64,000 bases of DNA from Labilithrix sp. (GTDB lineage: Bacteria; Myxococcota_A; Polyangia; Polyangiales; Polyangiaceae): the NCBI GenBank assembly GCA_019637175.1, contig JAHBWD010000012.1:1-64000 (forward strand), in the 5' to 3' direction. The stretch's first letter is position 1, and each line of letters begins with the position of its first letter. Made by a program: the position numbers and the translations under genes. Positions 55,827 through 64,000 of this stretch are shown one piece after another. Under the pieces are notes generated by a model. It ran no database searches and was not told the origin of the DNA. It saw nothing but the letters and a program-made list of their open reading frames with translations.

Positions 55827-56654
55827 GTGGATCTCGCCGTGGCGTCGACGCTCGCCGTCCTCACCGTCCTCTCCCTCTTCGCGTGGTGGTGGCGCCGGCC
55901 GCGTGCGCGCGTCGAGCCTCCGCCGGCGCCTCCGCCCGCTCCGGCCGATCCGCCGCGCGCCGAGCCGACCAAACCCGAGAGCCTGCTCGACGAGGTACGG
56001 CGCCGAGCGCGGATCCCCTTCGAGTCGCCCACGCGCGGCGCCGTTTGCCTCGCGCGGCTCGGCTACGACCTGCCGAAGAGCGAGTCGGTGATCCAAGACG
56101 CGACCGACCGCGCGCTCGCGATCATCGCGCGCACGATTCGTCATCCCCACGAGCACGCTTCGGGCATCGATCAGTTCGGCAACGGTCACTGGTTCGAGCT
56201 CTCGCGACACGTGACCGAGGACGGCCGACGATGGGACTTCATCGTCGACGTCAAGGTCGATCCGAAGGGCGCGATGGCGATCACCGACGTCAAGGTGACG
56301 CGCCCCGTCGATCGCGATGACGAGGAGAGCGACGAACCGCGCGAGCCTCCCACTTCTCCGGACGCCACGGCGCCGCTCGGCGTCGTCGCGTGCCCGTGCT
56401 GCGGGCGCGCGACGCTGTCGGAGCGGTCGCAGTACGCGATCTGCCCCGTCTGTTTCTGGGAGGACGACGGACAAGACGACACCGACGCGGACCTCGAGAG
56501 AGGCGGCCCCAACACGGTGAGCCTCACCCAGGCGCGCAAGAACTTCGTGGCGTTCGGCGCGTGCGACGAGAGATGCAAGGAGCACGTCCGCAAGCCGACC
56601 GCCGAAGAGGTCGAGCTCGTTGCTTACGACGCCGACGGCCGGCGCTCGACATGA
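55827..56654 (+). CDS. membrane-anchored protein with Cys-rich CPCC domain
   Basis: A 275-residue protein. A short N-terminal membrane helix (about 4-22) precedes a Pro-rich linker. A middle domain (about 60-170) contains GNGHWFELSRHVTEDGRRWDFIVDVK, of unknown type. The C-terminal ~70 residues match the CPCC family: CPCCGRATLSERSQYAICPVCFWEDDGQDD, with four Cys likely binding Zn. CPCC domains are often found near toxins or kinases. GTG 55827 is set by TATCAT. The stop overlaps the cheR-like start (ATGA). Confidence 0.75.
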   Translation: MDLAVASTLAVLTVLSLFAWWWRRPRARVEPPPAPPPAPADPPRAEPTKPESLLDEVRRRARIPFESPTRGAVCLARLGYDLPKSESVIQDATDRALAIIARTIRHPHEHASGIDQFGNGHWFELSRHVTEDGRRWDFIVDVKVDPKGAMAITDVKVTRPVDRDDEESDEPREPPTSPDATAPLGVVACPCCGRATLSERSQYAICPVCFWEDDGQDDTDADLERGGPNTVSLTQARKNFVAFGACDERCKEHVRKPTAEEVELVAYDADGRRST

Positions 56655-57487
56655 CCGACGCGGAGCTCGTCGCGCTGCTCCAGTGGGCGCTGCCGCGCCT
56701 CGGCTTGCGGTGGGCGGGCTTCCGAAACGTCCGCGCGACGGTGCGAAAGCGCGTCGCCCGGAGGATCGCGGCGCTCGGGCTGCGCGACGTCGCCGCCTAC
56801 CGCGCGCGGCTCGAGGCCGATCCCGAAGAGTGGAGCGTGCTCTCGACGATGTGCCGCATCCCGATCTCGCGCTTCTATCGCGATCGCGCGGTGTACGACG
56901 CGATCGTCGCCGACGTGCTCGCTCCCCTCGCCGCCGCCGCCGCGCGTGAAGCGCGCGCGCTCCGCGTGTGGAGCGCCGGGTGCGCGTCCGGCGAGGAGCC
57001 GTTCACGATCGCGATCGCGTGGCAGGTCGACCTCGCGCCTCGTTTCCCCGGCGTCGCGCTCGAGATCCACGCGAGCGACGTGGACCCGATCATGATCGAG
57101 CGAGCGGAGCGCGGCGTCTACCTCACCGGGAGCCTGCGCGAGCTGCCGGATCGATTCCGCGCGGCCGGCTTCGACGCGGGCGACGCGCCGGGCACCGTCC
57201 GCGTCAAGCCCGAGATCCGCGCGGCGGTGACCTTCCGCTGCGAAGACGTGCGAGCGTCGATGCCGGAGGGCCTCTTCGATCTCGTCCTCTCGCGCAACCT
57301 CGCGTTCACCTACTTCGACGAGGCGACGCAGCGCGACTTCGCCCTGCGCGTCGGCGAGCGCCTTCGACCCGGCGGGGCGCTCGTCGTCGGCGCTCACGAA
57401 GATCTCGGGCCCCGAGCCTTCCAGACCGCAGGCCTCGTTCCGACGGCCTCACGGTGTATCGCCCGAAAACCCGATACACCGGCCTGA
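56651..57487 (+). CDS. CheR-type protein methyltransferase, standalone
   Basis: A 278-residue protein of the CheR family. Motifs are FYRDRAVYDAI, VWSAGCASGEEPFTIAIAW (SAM site), IHASDVDPIMIERAERGVY and VLSRNLAFTYFDEATQRDF. No CheB, MCP or response regulator lies nearby, so the target is unlikely to be a chemoreceptor in this locus. It is fused in translation to the CPCC protein (ATGA). The 3' end carries a perfect hairpin. Confidence 0.86.
   Translation: MTDAELVALLQWALPRLGLRWAGFRNVRATVRKRVARRIAALGLRDVAAYRARLEADPEEWSVLSTMCRIPISRFYRDRAVYDAIVADVLAPLAAAAAREARALRVWSAGCASGEEPFTIAIAWQVDLAPRFPGVALEIHASDVDPIMIERAERGVYLTGSLRELPDRFRAAGFDAGDAPGTVRVKPEIRAAVTFRCEDVRASMPEGLFDLVLSRNLAFTYFDEATQRDFALRVGERLRPGGALVVGAHEDLGPRAFQTAGLVPTASRCIARKPDTPA
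57452..57481 (+). terminator. hairpin at the end of the cheR-like gene (terminator-like)
   Basis: CGGTGTATCG and CGATACACCG form a perfect 10-bp stem around CCCGAAAACC. It overlaps the last coding codons and ends 6 nt before the stop codon's end (57487), and no T-tract follows, so it may be an intrinsic or 3'-end processing element rather than a classical terminator. Confidence 0.45.
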
Positions 57488-57635
57488 TACAGGGGGGGCG
57501 CAACGTCCTCGTCCGGCGTACGAACCCCCGGATCCTTCGAAAATGCTAGGGTGCGTCGCCCGAGCGGGTCTTGGCATCGCGCGTGCTTCAACCCTCGCCG
57601 GCGCAACGAAGCGCCGCTCGAAAAGGACGAAGACC

Positions 57636-57809
57636 ATGTTCGCCGACGCCGCCCACGAGACCACCGAGACGACCTTCGACGCCGGCGACGAGGCGTGGTT
57701 CGCGGAGCTGCGCCCGAACGCCTCGCCCTCTTGGCGTCCGGCGGCCCCGGCGCCGTCGCTCCCTCCGCCGAGCCTCGACGACAGCTTCGTCGATCGCTGG
57801 TTCGTCTGA
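57636..57809 (+). CDS. small acidic/Pro-rich protein (57 aa)
   Basis: AAGGA lies 9 nt before ATG 57636. The protein is acidic at the start (ETTETTFDAGDEAWF), Pro-rich in the middle and ends in an aromatic tail (DSFVDRWFV). No homologue was recognised. The stop abuts the stop of the convergent lipoprotein gene. Length is short for a confident call. Confidence 0.5.
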   Translation: MFADAAHETTETTFDAGDEAWFAELRPNASPSWRPAAPAPSLPPPSLDDSFVDRWFV

Positions 57810-58448
57810 TCAGGGCTTGAGGAACGACACGAGCGCGGCGCACCCCTGACCGCTCAAGCGGATCTTGATCGGCTCGCCCGGCTTGATCTGGACCTGCCGG
57901 CTGTCGGACTGGAGATCGTCGACGACGCCGATCTTCGGCACGTCGATCGAGAGCGCACCGGACGTCGCGCTCCTCTGGTGAGGCGAGCGCATCGTGGTCG
58001 CCGCGGCGTTGCCGACGAGGACGTCGAGCGAGACCTCCTTCACGGCGTACGCCATGACGTGGACCTCGGTGCCTCGACCGGTGACGGCCATCTCGATCTC
58101 CTTGCGCGCCGATCCGAGGGGAACGACGCGCTTGCCGATGAGCGTCATCCCGAGCGGCTTGCCGTCGTCGCCGTTCTTCGCCTTCATCCCGGCTTCGACG
58201 TCGGCGAGGAGCTTCTCGAGCGCCGCCTTGTGACCTTCGTCGCAGGCGCCCTTCTTCGCTTCGTCGGCGGAGAGCGCCTCGAGCGCGGCGGCCTTCTTGG
58301 CCGCGTCGTCGGCGGCGCCGTCTTTTTGCACGGCGGGGCCCGCGCCGGCGGGCGGCGCGTCGACCTTCGGGGCTTCGGGGATCGGAGAGGGCGACCCGCC
58401 ACACGCGACGAGGCCGGCGAGCGCGAAGACAGCGGTGAGCGTACGCAT
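57810..58448 (-). CDS. lipoprotein, unknown function (212 aa)
   Basis: Lipobox LVAC (Cys16) with a short signal peptide. The mature part has a Pro/Ala linker, helices with a pair of Cys (GACDEGHKAAL), then beta strands (MTLIGKRVVPLGSARKEIEMAVTG, VHVMAYAVKEVSLDVLVGN) and a C-terminal Ig-like strand set ending in CAALVSFLKP. The family was not recognised. It is convergent with the small acidic gene. Confidence 0.6.
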   Translation of the reverse strand: MRTLTAVFALAGLVACGGSPSPIPEAPKVDAPPAGAGPAVQKDGAADDAAKKAAALEALSADEAKKGACDEGHKAALEKLLADVEAGMKAKNGDDGKPLGMTLIGKRVVPLGSARKEIEMAVTGRGTEVHVMAYAVKEVSLDVLVGNAAATTMRSPHQRSATSGALSIDVPKIGVVDDLQSDSRQVQIKPGEPIKIRLSGQGCAALVSFLKP

Positions 58449-58504
58449 CCCTCGCTCATCGCGCGTTTCGCGCCGCGCTGCAACCGATCGTCTGCGCCGG
58501 ACGA

Positions 58505-59092
58505 TCAGCGCGCCATCGCCCCGACGACGCGGAGCGCGACGAGCATGAAAATCGCGCCCACGCCGGCGCCGACGAGCGCCCCGCGCTTCTCTCCCGGCGG
58601 ACGACCGAGCGCGTGCACGACGGCGACACCGACGAACGAGAGCGAGAACCCGAGCGCGAGCCCGAACCAGAGGTTGCCTTCGATCTTCTTCCGCTCGGCG
58701 GCGGCGTCGTAGGTGATCGAGCACGCGCGGCAGAGCGTCTGACCGTCGAGCGCATAGTGGATGTCGGCCGGCGCGACCGCGACGCCGCATCGATGGCACG
58801 GCTGCGGCTCCGCGGCGCGAGGACCCGCCGCGCGGATGGCCGCGAGATCGGCGTGGTGACGCGTGGCCTCGTCGTCGGCCTGGCCCCTCTTCACCGCTTG
58901 GACGACGAGGCCTACCGCCCCTCGGTACGCCGCCGCCTCTTCGTAGGCCGCCGCGCGACCGCGCTCGACCTGCGCGTGCGCTTCGCGCATCGCGTGACAT
59001 CGCGCGCACAGCGTCGAGCCGTCGGTGCCGAAGAACGACTGCGACTGCGCGATCGCCGTCCGACAGTCCGCGCAAGAAACCGTGGCTGCCAT
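58505..59092 (-). CDS. zinc-ribbon membrane protein, unknown function
   Basis: A 195-residue protein with two Cys pairs near the N-terminus (CADC, CARC) and two more mid-sequence (CHRC, CRAC), each set capable of binding Zn. Two C-terminal membrane helices (about 148-168 and 174-192) anchor it, so the zinc domains face the cytoplasm or periplasm. ATG 59092 has TACCTT 7 nt upstream. It is divergent from the HtrA gene, with 72 nt between starts. Confidence 0.65.
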   Translation of the reverse strand: MAATVSCADCRTAIAQSQSFFGTDGSTLCARCHAMREAHAQVERGRAAAYEEAAAYRGAVGLVVQAVKRGQADDEATRHHADLAAIRAAGPRAAEPQPCHRCGVAVAPADIHYALDGQTLCRACSITYDAAAERKKIEGNLWFGLALGFSLSFVGVAVVHALGRPPGEKRGALVGAGVGAIFMLVALRVVGAMAR

Positions 59093-59099
59093 GCCGTCG

Positions 59100-59105
59100 A
59101 AGGTA
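59100..59105 (-). promoter_or_regulatory. -10 element TACCTT
   Basis: Minus-strand TACCTT ends 7 nt before ATG 59092; same hexamer as the one before the AlkZ-related gene. Confidence 0.35.
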
Positions 59106-59164
59106 TCCGATGGGCGCGCACGTCGCACCGGCGACGTCGGCACCCGCGTTGCTCGAGAGGGCGC

Positions 59165-60634
59165 ATGCTCTCGTATTGCCCCCGCGTCCGCGCCGCCGCC
59201 CTCGTGACGATGATCGCAGCGCTGCCTCCGGCGCTCGCCGCATGCCGCAGCGACGCGCGCGAGAGCGCTCGCGGCGACGCTCCGCCCGCGAAGAACGTCG
59301 CGCCGATCACGACGACGCACGCCGCCGAGCTCCCCGCGCCCGCGCTGACCGGCGCCCCCGACGTTCCGACGATCGCCGCGCGCGTCGATCCTGCGGTCGT
59401 GAGCATCACCTCGGTCCAGGAGATGCGTCCGAGCGACTTCGGGCGCCGCCGCGAGCAGGCGTTTCCCTTCTTTCCGTTCTTCGGACGCGGACAGGATCAA
59501 GTGCTGCGTCGCGAGGGCCTGGGCACCGGGTTCGTGATCGATCGCGCGGGGCACATCGCGACCAACGCACACGTCGTGCAAGGGGCCACGCAGGTCCTCG
59601 TGCGACTATCGGACGATCGCGAGCTCGACGCGAAGGTGATCGGCCGCGACCCGCTGCTCGACGTCGCGGTCCTCTCGGTGCCCGGCGCGCGCGACATCGC
59701 GCCCGTGCCGCTCGGATCGAGCGAGCGCCTTCGAACGGGCGAGTACGTGGTCGCGGTCGGCAATCCGCTCGGGCTCGGAAAGACCGTCACGAGCGGGATC
59801 GTCAGCGCGAAGGGCCGCGCGCTCGGGCTCGGCCCCTTCGACGACTTCATCCAGACCGACGCCTCGATCAACCCGGGCAACAGCGGCGGACCGCTGTTCA
59901 ACGTGCGCGGAGAGGTCGTCGGCATCAACACCGCGATCGCCGAGGGCGCCAACGGCATCGGCTTCGCGATCCCGATCGACGCGTTCCAGCATGTCTTGCC
60001 CCAGCTCATCGAGAAGGGGCACGTCGATCGCGCGAGGCTCGGCGTCGCCGTCCAGAACCTCGATCGACAGCTCGCGGAGGCGTACGGGCTCGACCGCCCG
60101 CGCGGCGCGCTCGTCGCCGACGTCGAGCTCAGGGGACCGGCCGCGAAGGCGGGCCTCCGGCCCGGCGATCTCGTCCTCGCCGTCGACGGCAAGCCCGTGG
60201 AGCACTCGGTCGACCTGCCGCGGATGATCGCCGAGCGCGCGCCCGGCGCGACGGTGACGCTCGACGTGCGCCGTCGAGGCGAGCGCGAGCCGCACAAAAC
60301 GACGGTGGCGCTCGGCAAGCTCGAGGTGGAGGCGCAGCGCGGCGCCGCCGAGCCGCCCATGACCGAAGAGCCTCCGCGTGGAGCGCCGCCGTCGGGGCTC
60401 GGCATCACGGTCGGCAACGCGCGCGGCGAGGGCGCGGTCGTGATTCGAATCGAGCCCGGCTCCGAGGCCGGAGGCATGCTCCGGCCCGGCGACGTCATCG
60501 TCGAGGCCGACGAGGTTCCGATCAAGAACGCGGACGACCTCGCGAAGCACGTGAAGGCGGGACGGCGCGGCGTCGTGCTCTTGCGCGTCCGCCGCGGTGA
60601 GACGACGCGGTACGTCGCCGTTCCACACCCCTGA
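59165..60634 (+). CDS. HtrA/DegP-type serine protease with two PDZ domains, lipoprotein
   Basis: A 489-residue envelope protease. The signal peptide ends ALAAC (lipobox Cys27). The trypsin-like domain has the triad His136 (TNAHVV), Asp166 (LLDVAVL) and Ser240 (GNSGGPL). Two PDZ domains follow (about 290-375 and 400-485). The lipoprotein anchor suggests attachment to a membrane. It degrades or refolds damaged envelope proteins. The next gene starts 92 nt downstream with its own Shine-Dalgarno. Confidence 0.93.
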   Translation: MLSYCPRVRAAALVTMIAALPPALAACRSDARESARGDAPPAKNVAPITTTHAAELPAPALTGAPDVPTIAARVDPAVVSITSVQEMRPSDFGRRREQAFPFFPFFGRGQDQVLRREGLGTGFVIDRAGHIATNAHVVQGATQVLVRLSDDRELDAKVIGRDPLLDVAVLSVPGARDIAPVPLGSSERLRTGEYVVAVGNPLGLGKTVTSGIVSAKGRALGLGPFDDFIQTDASINPGNSGGPLFNVRGEVVGINTAIAEGANGIGFAIPIDAFQHVLPQLIEKGHVDRARLGVAVQNLDRQLAEAYGLDRPRGALVADVELRGPAAKAGLRPGDLVLAVDGKPVEHSVDLPRMIAERAPGATVTLDVRRRGEREPHKTTVALGKLEVEAQRGAAEPPMTEEPPRGAPPSGLGITVGNARGEGAVVIRIEPGSEAGGMLRPGDVIVEADEVPIKNADDLAKHVKAGRRGVVLLRVRRGETTRYVAVPHP

Positions 60635-60726
60635 CGTCGCCGAGCCTGCATGGGCGGCGCGAACGCGCCGCTGAGGCTCCGCGCGGCACGCGCGATGCGT
60701 CCCTCCGCCCGCGACAGGAGGAGACG

Positions 60727-61464
60727 ATGAAGACGATGCCCGTCGCGCTCGGCGCGCTCGGCGCGCTCGCGCTCGCAGCCGCACCCGCGATCGCGAACGC
60801 CGACGAGTGGCCGAAGCTCGACGAAGACACGACCGACGACGTCGAAGAGAACGTCCGCTGGTTCGCGCGCACCAAGCCCGCGCCTTCGCGCGCGTTCGAG
60901 CTCGGCGCCGCGACCGGATACACGCAGGGCTTCGGCCTCGCGCGCGCGGGCGTCGAGATGGGCTCGATCGCCGCGGAGGGCATCGGGGCCGAGCTCGCCG
61001 CGGGCTACCGCGTCGATCCGCACTGGTCGTTCGGTGTCGCAGGTCAGTTCTACGAGGTGATCCCCGAGCGCGCGGCGGGAGCGCGAGGCCTGACGGGCAC
61101 GCTCGGCGTGCAGTACCACTTCAAGCCCGAGACGACGTTCGATCCGTGGGTCGAGCTCGGCCTCGGCTACCGCGGCCTCTGGGAGACGCAAAGCCCCGAG
61201 CAGCCCGCGATCGATCGGCAGGCGCTGCAGGTCGCGCGCGTACGCCTCGGCGCCGACTACCGGATCACCGAGAGCGTCTCGCTCGGCCCGTTCATCGGCC
61301 TCGACGCGAACGTGTTCGTCACCGAGAACGGCGCGCCCGTCGACGATCCTCGCCTCAGCACCTTCGTCATGGCCGGCATGATCGGCCGCTTCGATCTCGG
61401 CGGAGAACGCAAGAGGACGAAGGAGCCCGATTGGATGCCCGACTATTCGCGCGCGCAGCGATGA
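60727..61464 (+). CDS. outer-membrane beta-barrel-like protein
   Basis: A 245-residue protein with signal peptide (cleavage after ANA, about residue 25). The mature part has alternating strands with Gly and aromatic residues (FELGAATGYTQGFGLARAGVEMG, GIGAELAAGYRVDPHWSFGVAGQFYEV, LTGTLGVQYHFKP, WVELGLGYRGLW, RLGADYRITESVSLGPFIGLDANVF), typical of an 8-strand barrel. A GGAGG site precedes ATG 60727. Function unknown; could be an OmpW/OmpA-like porin. Confidence 0.7.
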   Translation: MKTMPVALGALGALALAAAPAIANADEWPKLDEDTTDDVEENVRWFARTKPAPSRAFELGAATGYTQGFGLARAGVEMGSIAAEGIGAELAAGYRVDPHWSFGVAGQFYEVIPERAAGARGLTGTLGVQYHFKPETTFDPWVELGLGYRGLWETQSPEQPAIDRQALQVARVRLGADYRITESVSLGPFIGLDANVFVTENGAPVDDPRLSTFVMAGMIGRFDLGGERKRTKEPDWMPDYSRAQR

Positions 61465-61470
61465 TCTCGC

Positions 61471-62370
61471 TCAGGGCGCCGGGAGCATCGTCGCGATGCG
61501 GTCGACGATGACCTGCTGCTGGTCGAAGGCGCAGTGGCCTCCGGGCTTCGTGTCGCTCTTCGTCAGGGTCATCCCGGCGGCGGTGTAGGCCGTCACCGCG
61601 TTCTTGAAGCTCGTCGGCCAGATGGTGTCGCCGGTCGTGATCTCGAAGTGCAAGCGCAAGCCCGCCTTCGTCGCCGCGTCGGGCGCGAACGTCACCGCCG
61701 GCGGCGCCGCTCCGCACTGCATGAACGCACCGCCGCGATAGTCCTTCGCGTGGAGGGGAAGGAAGTGCGTCGAGAGGAAGCCACCGCCGCTCGACTGACC
61801 GGAGAACACGATGCGCGCGAGATCGACGTCGTACTTCGTGAAGATCTCGTCCTGGATGAGCCGATGCAGCAGCTCGGCGCCCTGCGTCTGGTTTCCTTCG
61901 TTCCATCCCTGACCGTTCGGCGCGAGCACCGACACGCGGATGAGATCGTGCGCCGACGCGACCGTCGCCATCATCCCCACGAAGTTTCGATAGTTGCTCG
62001 CGCCGCTGCCGTGCAGGAGAACGAGCAGACCGCGCGGCTTCGCCGGCGCGGCGACGGGGACGTTGAGGATGTATCCGAGCCCGCCGGGGGAGCGCAGCTC
62101 GCTTTGTCCCGTGGGTCCGCCGCTGCCCTTCGTGCTCGTCGTCGCCGGCGCGCCGGCGTCACCGCCGTCGCTCGCGGGACCGGCGGGACCGGCGTCGCTC
62201 CTTTCGCCCGGCGCCGGCGCCCTGTCGCCGCCCTCGTCGTCGGCCTCGTCGCTCGACGGGCTCGCCGCGTTGCGCGGCTTGGTGCGAGCGAACCCATCCG
62301 GGTCGGAGGCGCACGCCGTCGAGACGAGCGCGAGGACGAGCGCGAGCGCGCCGGCGATCTTCGGGGACAT
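61471..62370 (-). CDS. esterase/poly(hydroxyalkanoate) depolymerase-like lipoprotein
   Basis: A 299-residue lipoprotein (lipobox STAC) with a low-complexity linker (about 25-85). The hydrolase core has LLVLLHGSGASNYRNFVG, the nucleophile elbow GQSSGGGFLSTH and a C-terminal His in GGHCAFDQ. It resembles LpqC/feruloyl esterase-PHB depolymerase family members. Substrate unknown. ATG 62370 is chosen; a GTG codon directly before it would add one residue. It is divergent from the alpha/beta hydrolase gene, with 192 nt between starts. Confidence 0.78.
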   Translation of the reverse strand: MSPKIAGALALVLALVSTACASDPDGFARTKPRNAASPSSDEADDEGGDRAPAPGERSDAGPAGPASDGGDAGAPATTSTKGSGGPTGQSELRSPGGLGYILNVPVAAPAKPRGLLVLLHGSGASNYRNFVGMMATVASAHDLIRVSVLAPNGQGWNEGNQTQGAELLHRLIQDEIFTKYDVDLARIVFSGQSSGGGFLSTHFLPLHAKDYRGGAFMQCGAAPPAVTFAPDAATKAGLRLHFEITTGDTIWPTSFKNAVTAYTAAGMTLTKSDTKPGGHCAFDQQQVIVDRIATMLPAP

Positions 62371-62548
62371 CACGAAGAGTGTGAACGCCGCGCTCTGCGC
62401 GGCAACGCGTCGAGCCCACTTTCACGATCGCCGCTGGAATCGTCGGTCGCGAACGGAAGGCCTTTTCCCACCGACGGAATTCTCTCGAACGATCATGGAT
62501 CGCGAGCAGCTCGATCCAGGTTCGACAGGCACGCCGTCGGGCTCGGGT

Positions 62549-62554
62549 TATGAT
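62549..62554 (+). promoter_or_regulatory. -10 element TATGAT
   Basis: TATGAT ends 8 nt before GTG 62563, which has no Shine-Dalgarno, so the message should be leaderless. Confidence 0.5.
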
Positions 62555-62562
62555 CGGCGCGC

Positions 62563-63405
62563 GTGGAGTCGTTCGAGATCAAGGAGACGCCGAGCCAGCG
62601 GCGGCGCAGGCGCATCAAGAAGGCGTGCATCAACCTCGCCTTCGCCGCGATGGCGTACGGGCTCCTCGTGCTCGCCGCGCGCCTGCTCCATCGTCGCGTG
62701 CTCTACCAGCCGCCGGGCGACGAGCCGGCGAAGGCGCCCGAGGGCGCGACCCTCCTCACGCTCCAGGCCGCCGACGGCGTACCGGTCCACGCGCTCGAGC
62801 TCGCCGCGCCGAAGGCGACGCGCACGGTGGTCCACTTCCACGGCAACGCCGAGATCGCCGACGACAACATGACGCTCGCGCGCGAGCTCGTCAGGCGCGG
62901 CTTCGACGTCGTCCTCGTCGAGTATCGCGGCTACGGCCGCTCTCGCGGCGTCTCGCCGACCGAGGAGGGCGTCTACCTCGACGCCGCGGCCGTGCTCGAC
63001 GCGCTCGGCGCGCGCGGCGTCGGCGCCGACCGGATCGTGCTCTGGGGCCAGTCGCTCGGCTCCGGCGTCGCGACGGAAATGGCGCACCGCGGCCGCGGCG
63101 CGCGCCTCGTCCTCGTCGCGCCGTTCACCTCGACGGTCGACCTCGCCGCGCGCGTCGTGCCGTTCTTCCCCGCGTCGTGGGTGATGGTCGACCGCTTCGA
63201 CTCGATCGCGAAGGCGCCCGCGATCGTCGCGCCGGCGTTCGTCGTCCACGGCGACATCGACGACGTGATCCCGTTCGAGCAAGGCGAGCGCTTGAGCAAG
63301 GCGTTCCCCCACGGCACCTTCTTGAAGGTCACCGAAGGCCGACACGACAATCTCTACAAACAGACCTCCGTCTTGGTCGCGCTCGCGACGCACGCCGGAA
63401 GCTGA
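62563..63405 (+). CDS. membrane-anchored alpha/beta hydrolase (ABHD13/17-like)
   Basis: A 280-residue protein with a basic N-terminus and signal anchor (about residues 24-41). The hydrolase core has VVHFHGNAE, the nucleophile elbow GQSLGSG, the acid in HGDIDDVIP and the His in EGRHDNL. The triad is complete. The family (BEM46/YfhR-like) includes acyl-protein thioesterases and lipases. Substrate unknown. A hairpin follows the stop directly. Confidence 0.82.
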   Translation: MESFEIKETPSQRRRRRIKKACINLAFAAMAYGLLVLAARLLHRRVLYQPPGDEPAKAPEGATLLTLQAADGVPVHALELAAPKATRTVVHFHGNAEIADDNMTLARELVRRGFDVVLVEYRGYGRSRGVSPTEEGVYLDAAAVLDALGARGVGADRIVLWGQSLGSGVATEMAHRGRGARLVLVAPFTSTVDLAARVVPFFPASWVMVDRFDSIAKAPAIVAPAFVVHGDIDDVIPFEQGERLSKAFPHGTFLKVTEGRHDNLYKQTSVLVALATHAGS

Positions 63406-63423
63406 GCGCTCGTCTGCGAGCGC
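63406..63423 (+). terminator. GC hairpin after the hydrolase stop
   Basis: GCGCTCG-TCTG-CGAGCGC forms a perfect 7-bp stem with a 4-nt loop right behind the TGA. No T-tract follows, so it is only terminator-like. The 223 nt from 63424 to 63646 are somewhat AT-richer but hold no gene I can support. Confidence 0.4.
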
Positions 63424-63646
63424 GTGTAGAGGGCTGAGCGCGCGAGACCTCAACCACGTTTGGATCGATGGCGAGAGGTCGCGCTCGCGCTCTCCACGGA
63501 TCGCAGAGTGAGGCGACGCGCCCTCACGGCGTCTATCATTTCGATTTCAGCGGATGGAAAAACGTCGTTGTTTCTCTCACCGAACTTCGCGTGAGCTTCG
63601 TTTGAGGCGAGACAGATCGCGTCGCGAGCGGTTAGCCAAATGGGCC

Positions 63647-64000
63647 GTGAAGACGAGACACGGATCGTGGCGATGGCTCGCCCTCGCGCTGACGGGTTGC
63701 GCGGCGTCGAGCGTGGAGGCGCCGGAGGCGGCGCGGATCGAAGACGAGCAGCGCGCGCGCGGTGACGCCGAGTCGACGCCGCCGGCGCCGGAAGACAGGC
63801 GGCAGATCGTGGTGCAGACCGACGAGGGGCCGCGAACGATCACGGTCGTCATGGTCGACGGCCGCGCGATCTTCGAGGGCGACATCCACGTGCCGACGGG
63901 CACGACGGGCGCCACGATCGCCGGCAAGCGCTGGGCGGGCGGCGTCGTACCGTACGTCGTCGATCCCGCGCTCGCGTTCGAGTCGCGCGTGACGAGCGGG
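63647..64000 (+). CDS. astacin-like (M12A) metalloprotease lipoprotein, N-terminal part (cut by window edge)
   Basis: The frame from GTG 63647 is open to the last base (118 codons), so the gene is partial. It begins with a lipoprotein signal (lipobox LTGC), then a Pro/Glu-rich linker, then TITVVMVDGRAIFEGDI and IAGKRWAGGVVPYVVDPAL. This is the characteristic N-terminal strand of astacin-family peptidases (W.xGVVPYxID). The catalytic HExxH would lie beyond the edge. A lipoprotein astacin would be a surface protease. Confidence 0.7.
   Translation, partial: MKTRHGSWRWLALALTGCAASSVEAPEAARIEDEQRARGDAESTPPAPEDRRQIVVQTDEGPRTITVVMVDGRAIFEGDIHVPTGTTGATIAGKRWAGGVVPYVVDPALAFESRVTSG

Overview
The window is very GC-rich (roughly 70 % by eye, not computed) and densely packed with about 60 genes on both strands. 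Several features point to Myxococcota, most likely order Polyangiales: Ser/Thr kinases with an HRDVSPQN catalytic loop, FHA-containing sigma54-type activators, PEGA-like and TPR envelope proteins, lipoproteins built from Cys-rich 'DCGG' modules ending in a formylglycine-enzyme-like domain, and about 19 predicted lipoproteins. This is an inference from protein families. I saw no rRNA, tRNA or CRISPR array.

Layout. 1-11.5 kb: a GltB-like flavoprotein, a REP-associated tyrosine transposase, a modular Cys-rich lipoprotein, a double cyclic-nucleotide-binding protein, an ABM-like/ArsR operon, two membrane proteins, a DUF488 protein and an alpha/beta hydrolase. 11.5-22.6 kb: cell-wall genes, namely a beta-lactamase-fold/NamZ fusion lipoprotein, a cyclophilin, and a bacterial alpha-2-macroglobulin translationally coupled to pbpC. 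22.6-26.1 kb: a type III polyketide synthase operon (PKS, ICMT-family methyltransferase, FAD monooxygenase) with the same gene content as srsABC phenolic-lipid operons, followed by an aldose-1-epimerase-like gene. 26.2-36 kb: lipoproteins, methyltransferases (one lipoprotein-anchored), an FHA activator lacking its GAFTGA loop, and a divergent DUF4142/Spy-like pair. 36-41.8 kb: a desaturase-MerR unit behind a strong promoter with a palindromic operator, and an ABC exporter-P450-methyltransferase operon. 41.9-51.3 kb: two Ser/Thr kinases, a canonical FHA-sigma54 activator with a TPR protein, two collagen-like lipoproteins and a dihaem cytochrome c lipoprotein. 51.4-57.5 kb: a lipoprotein peptide deformylase divergent from a TetR/metallo-beta-lactamase-like operon across a perfect 34-bp palindrome, then an orphan histidine kinase divergent from a CPCC protein/CheR operon. 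57.6-64 kb: small lipoproteins, an HtrA protease, a beta-barrel protein, an esterase, an alpha/beta hydrolase and the start of an astacin-like lipoprotein cut by the window edge.

The strongest window-wide observation concerns transcription starts. At 19 genes a TANNNT hexamer lies 6-9 nt before the start codon, usually with no Shine-Dalgarno. This places the expected transcription start at the start codon and suggests that leaderless mRNAs are common in this organism. The pattern also fixes several start codons. The most distinctive local systems are the lipoprotein deformylase/TetR/MBL locus, the desaturase-MerR locus next to the exporter-P450-methyltransferase operon, and the srs-like PKS operon.
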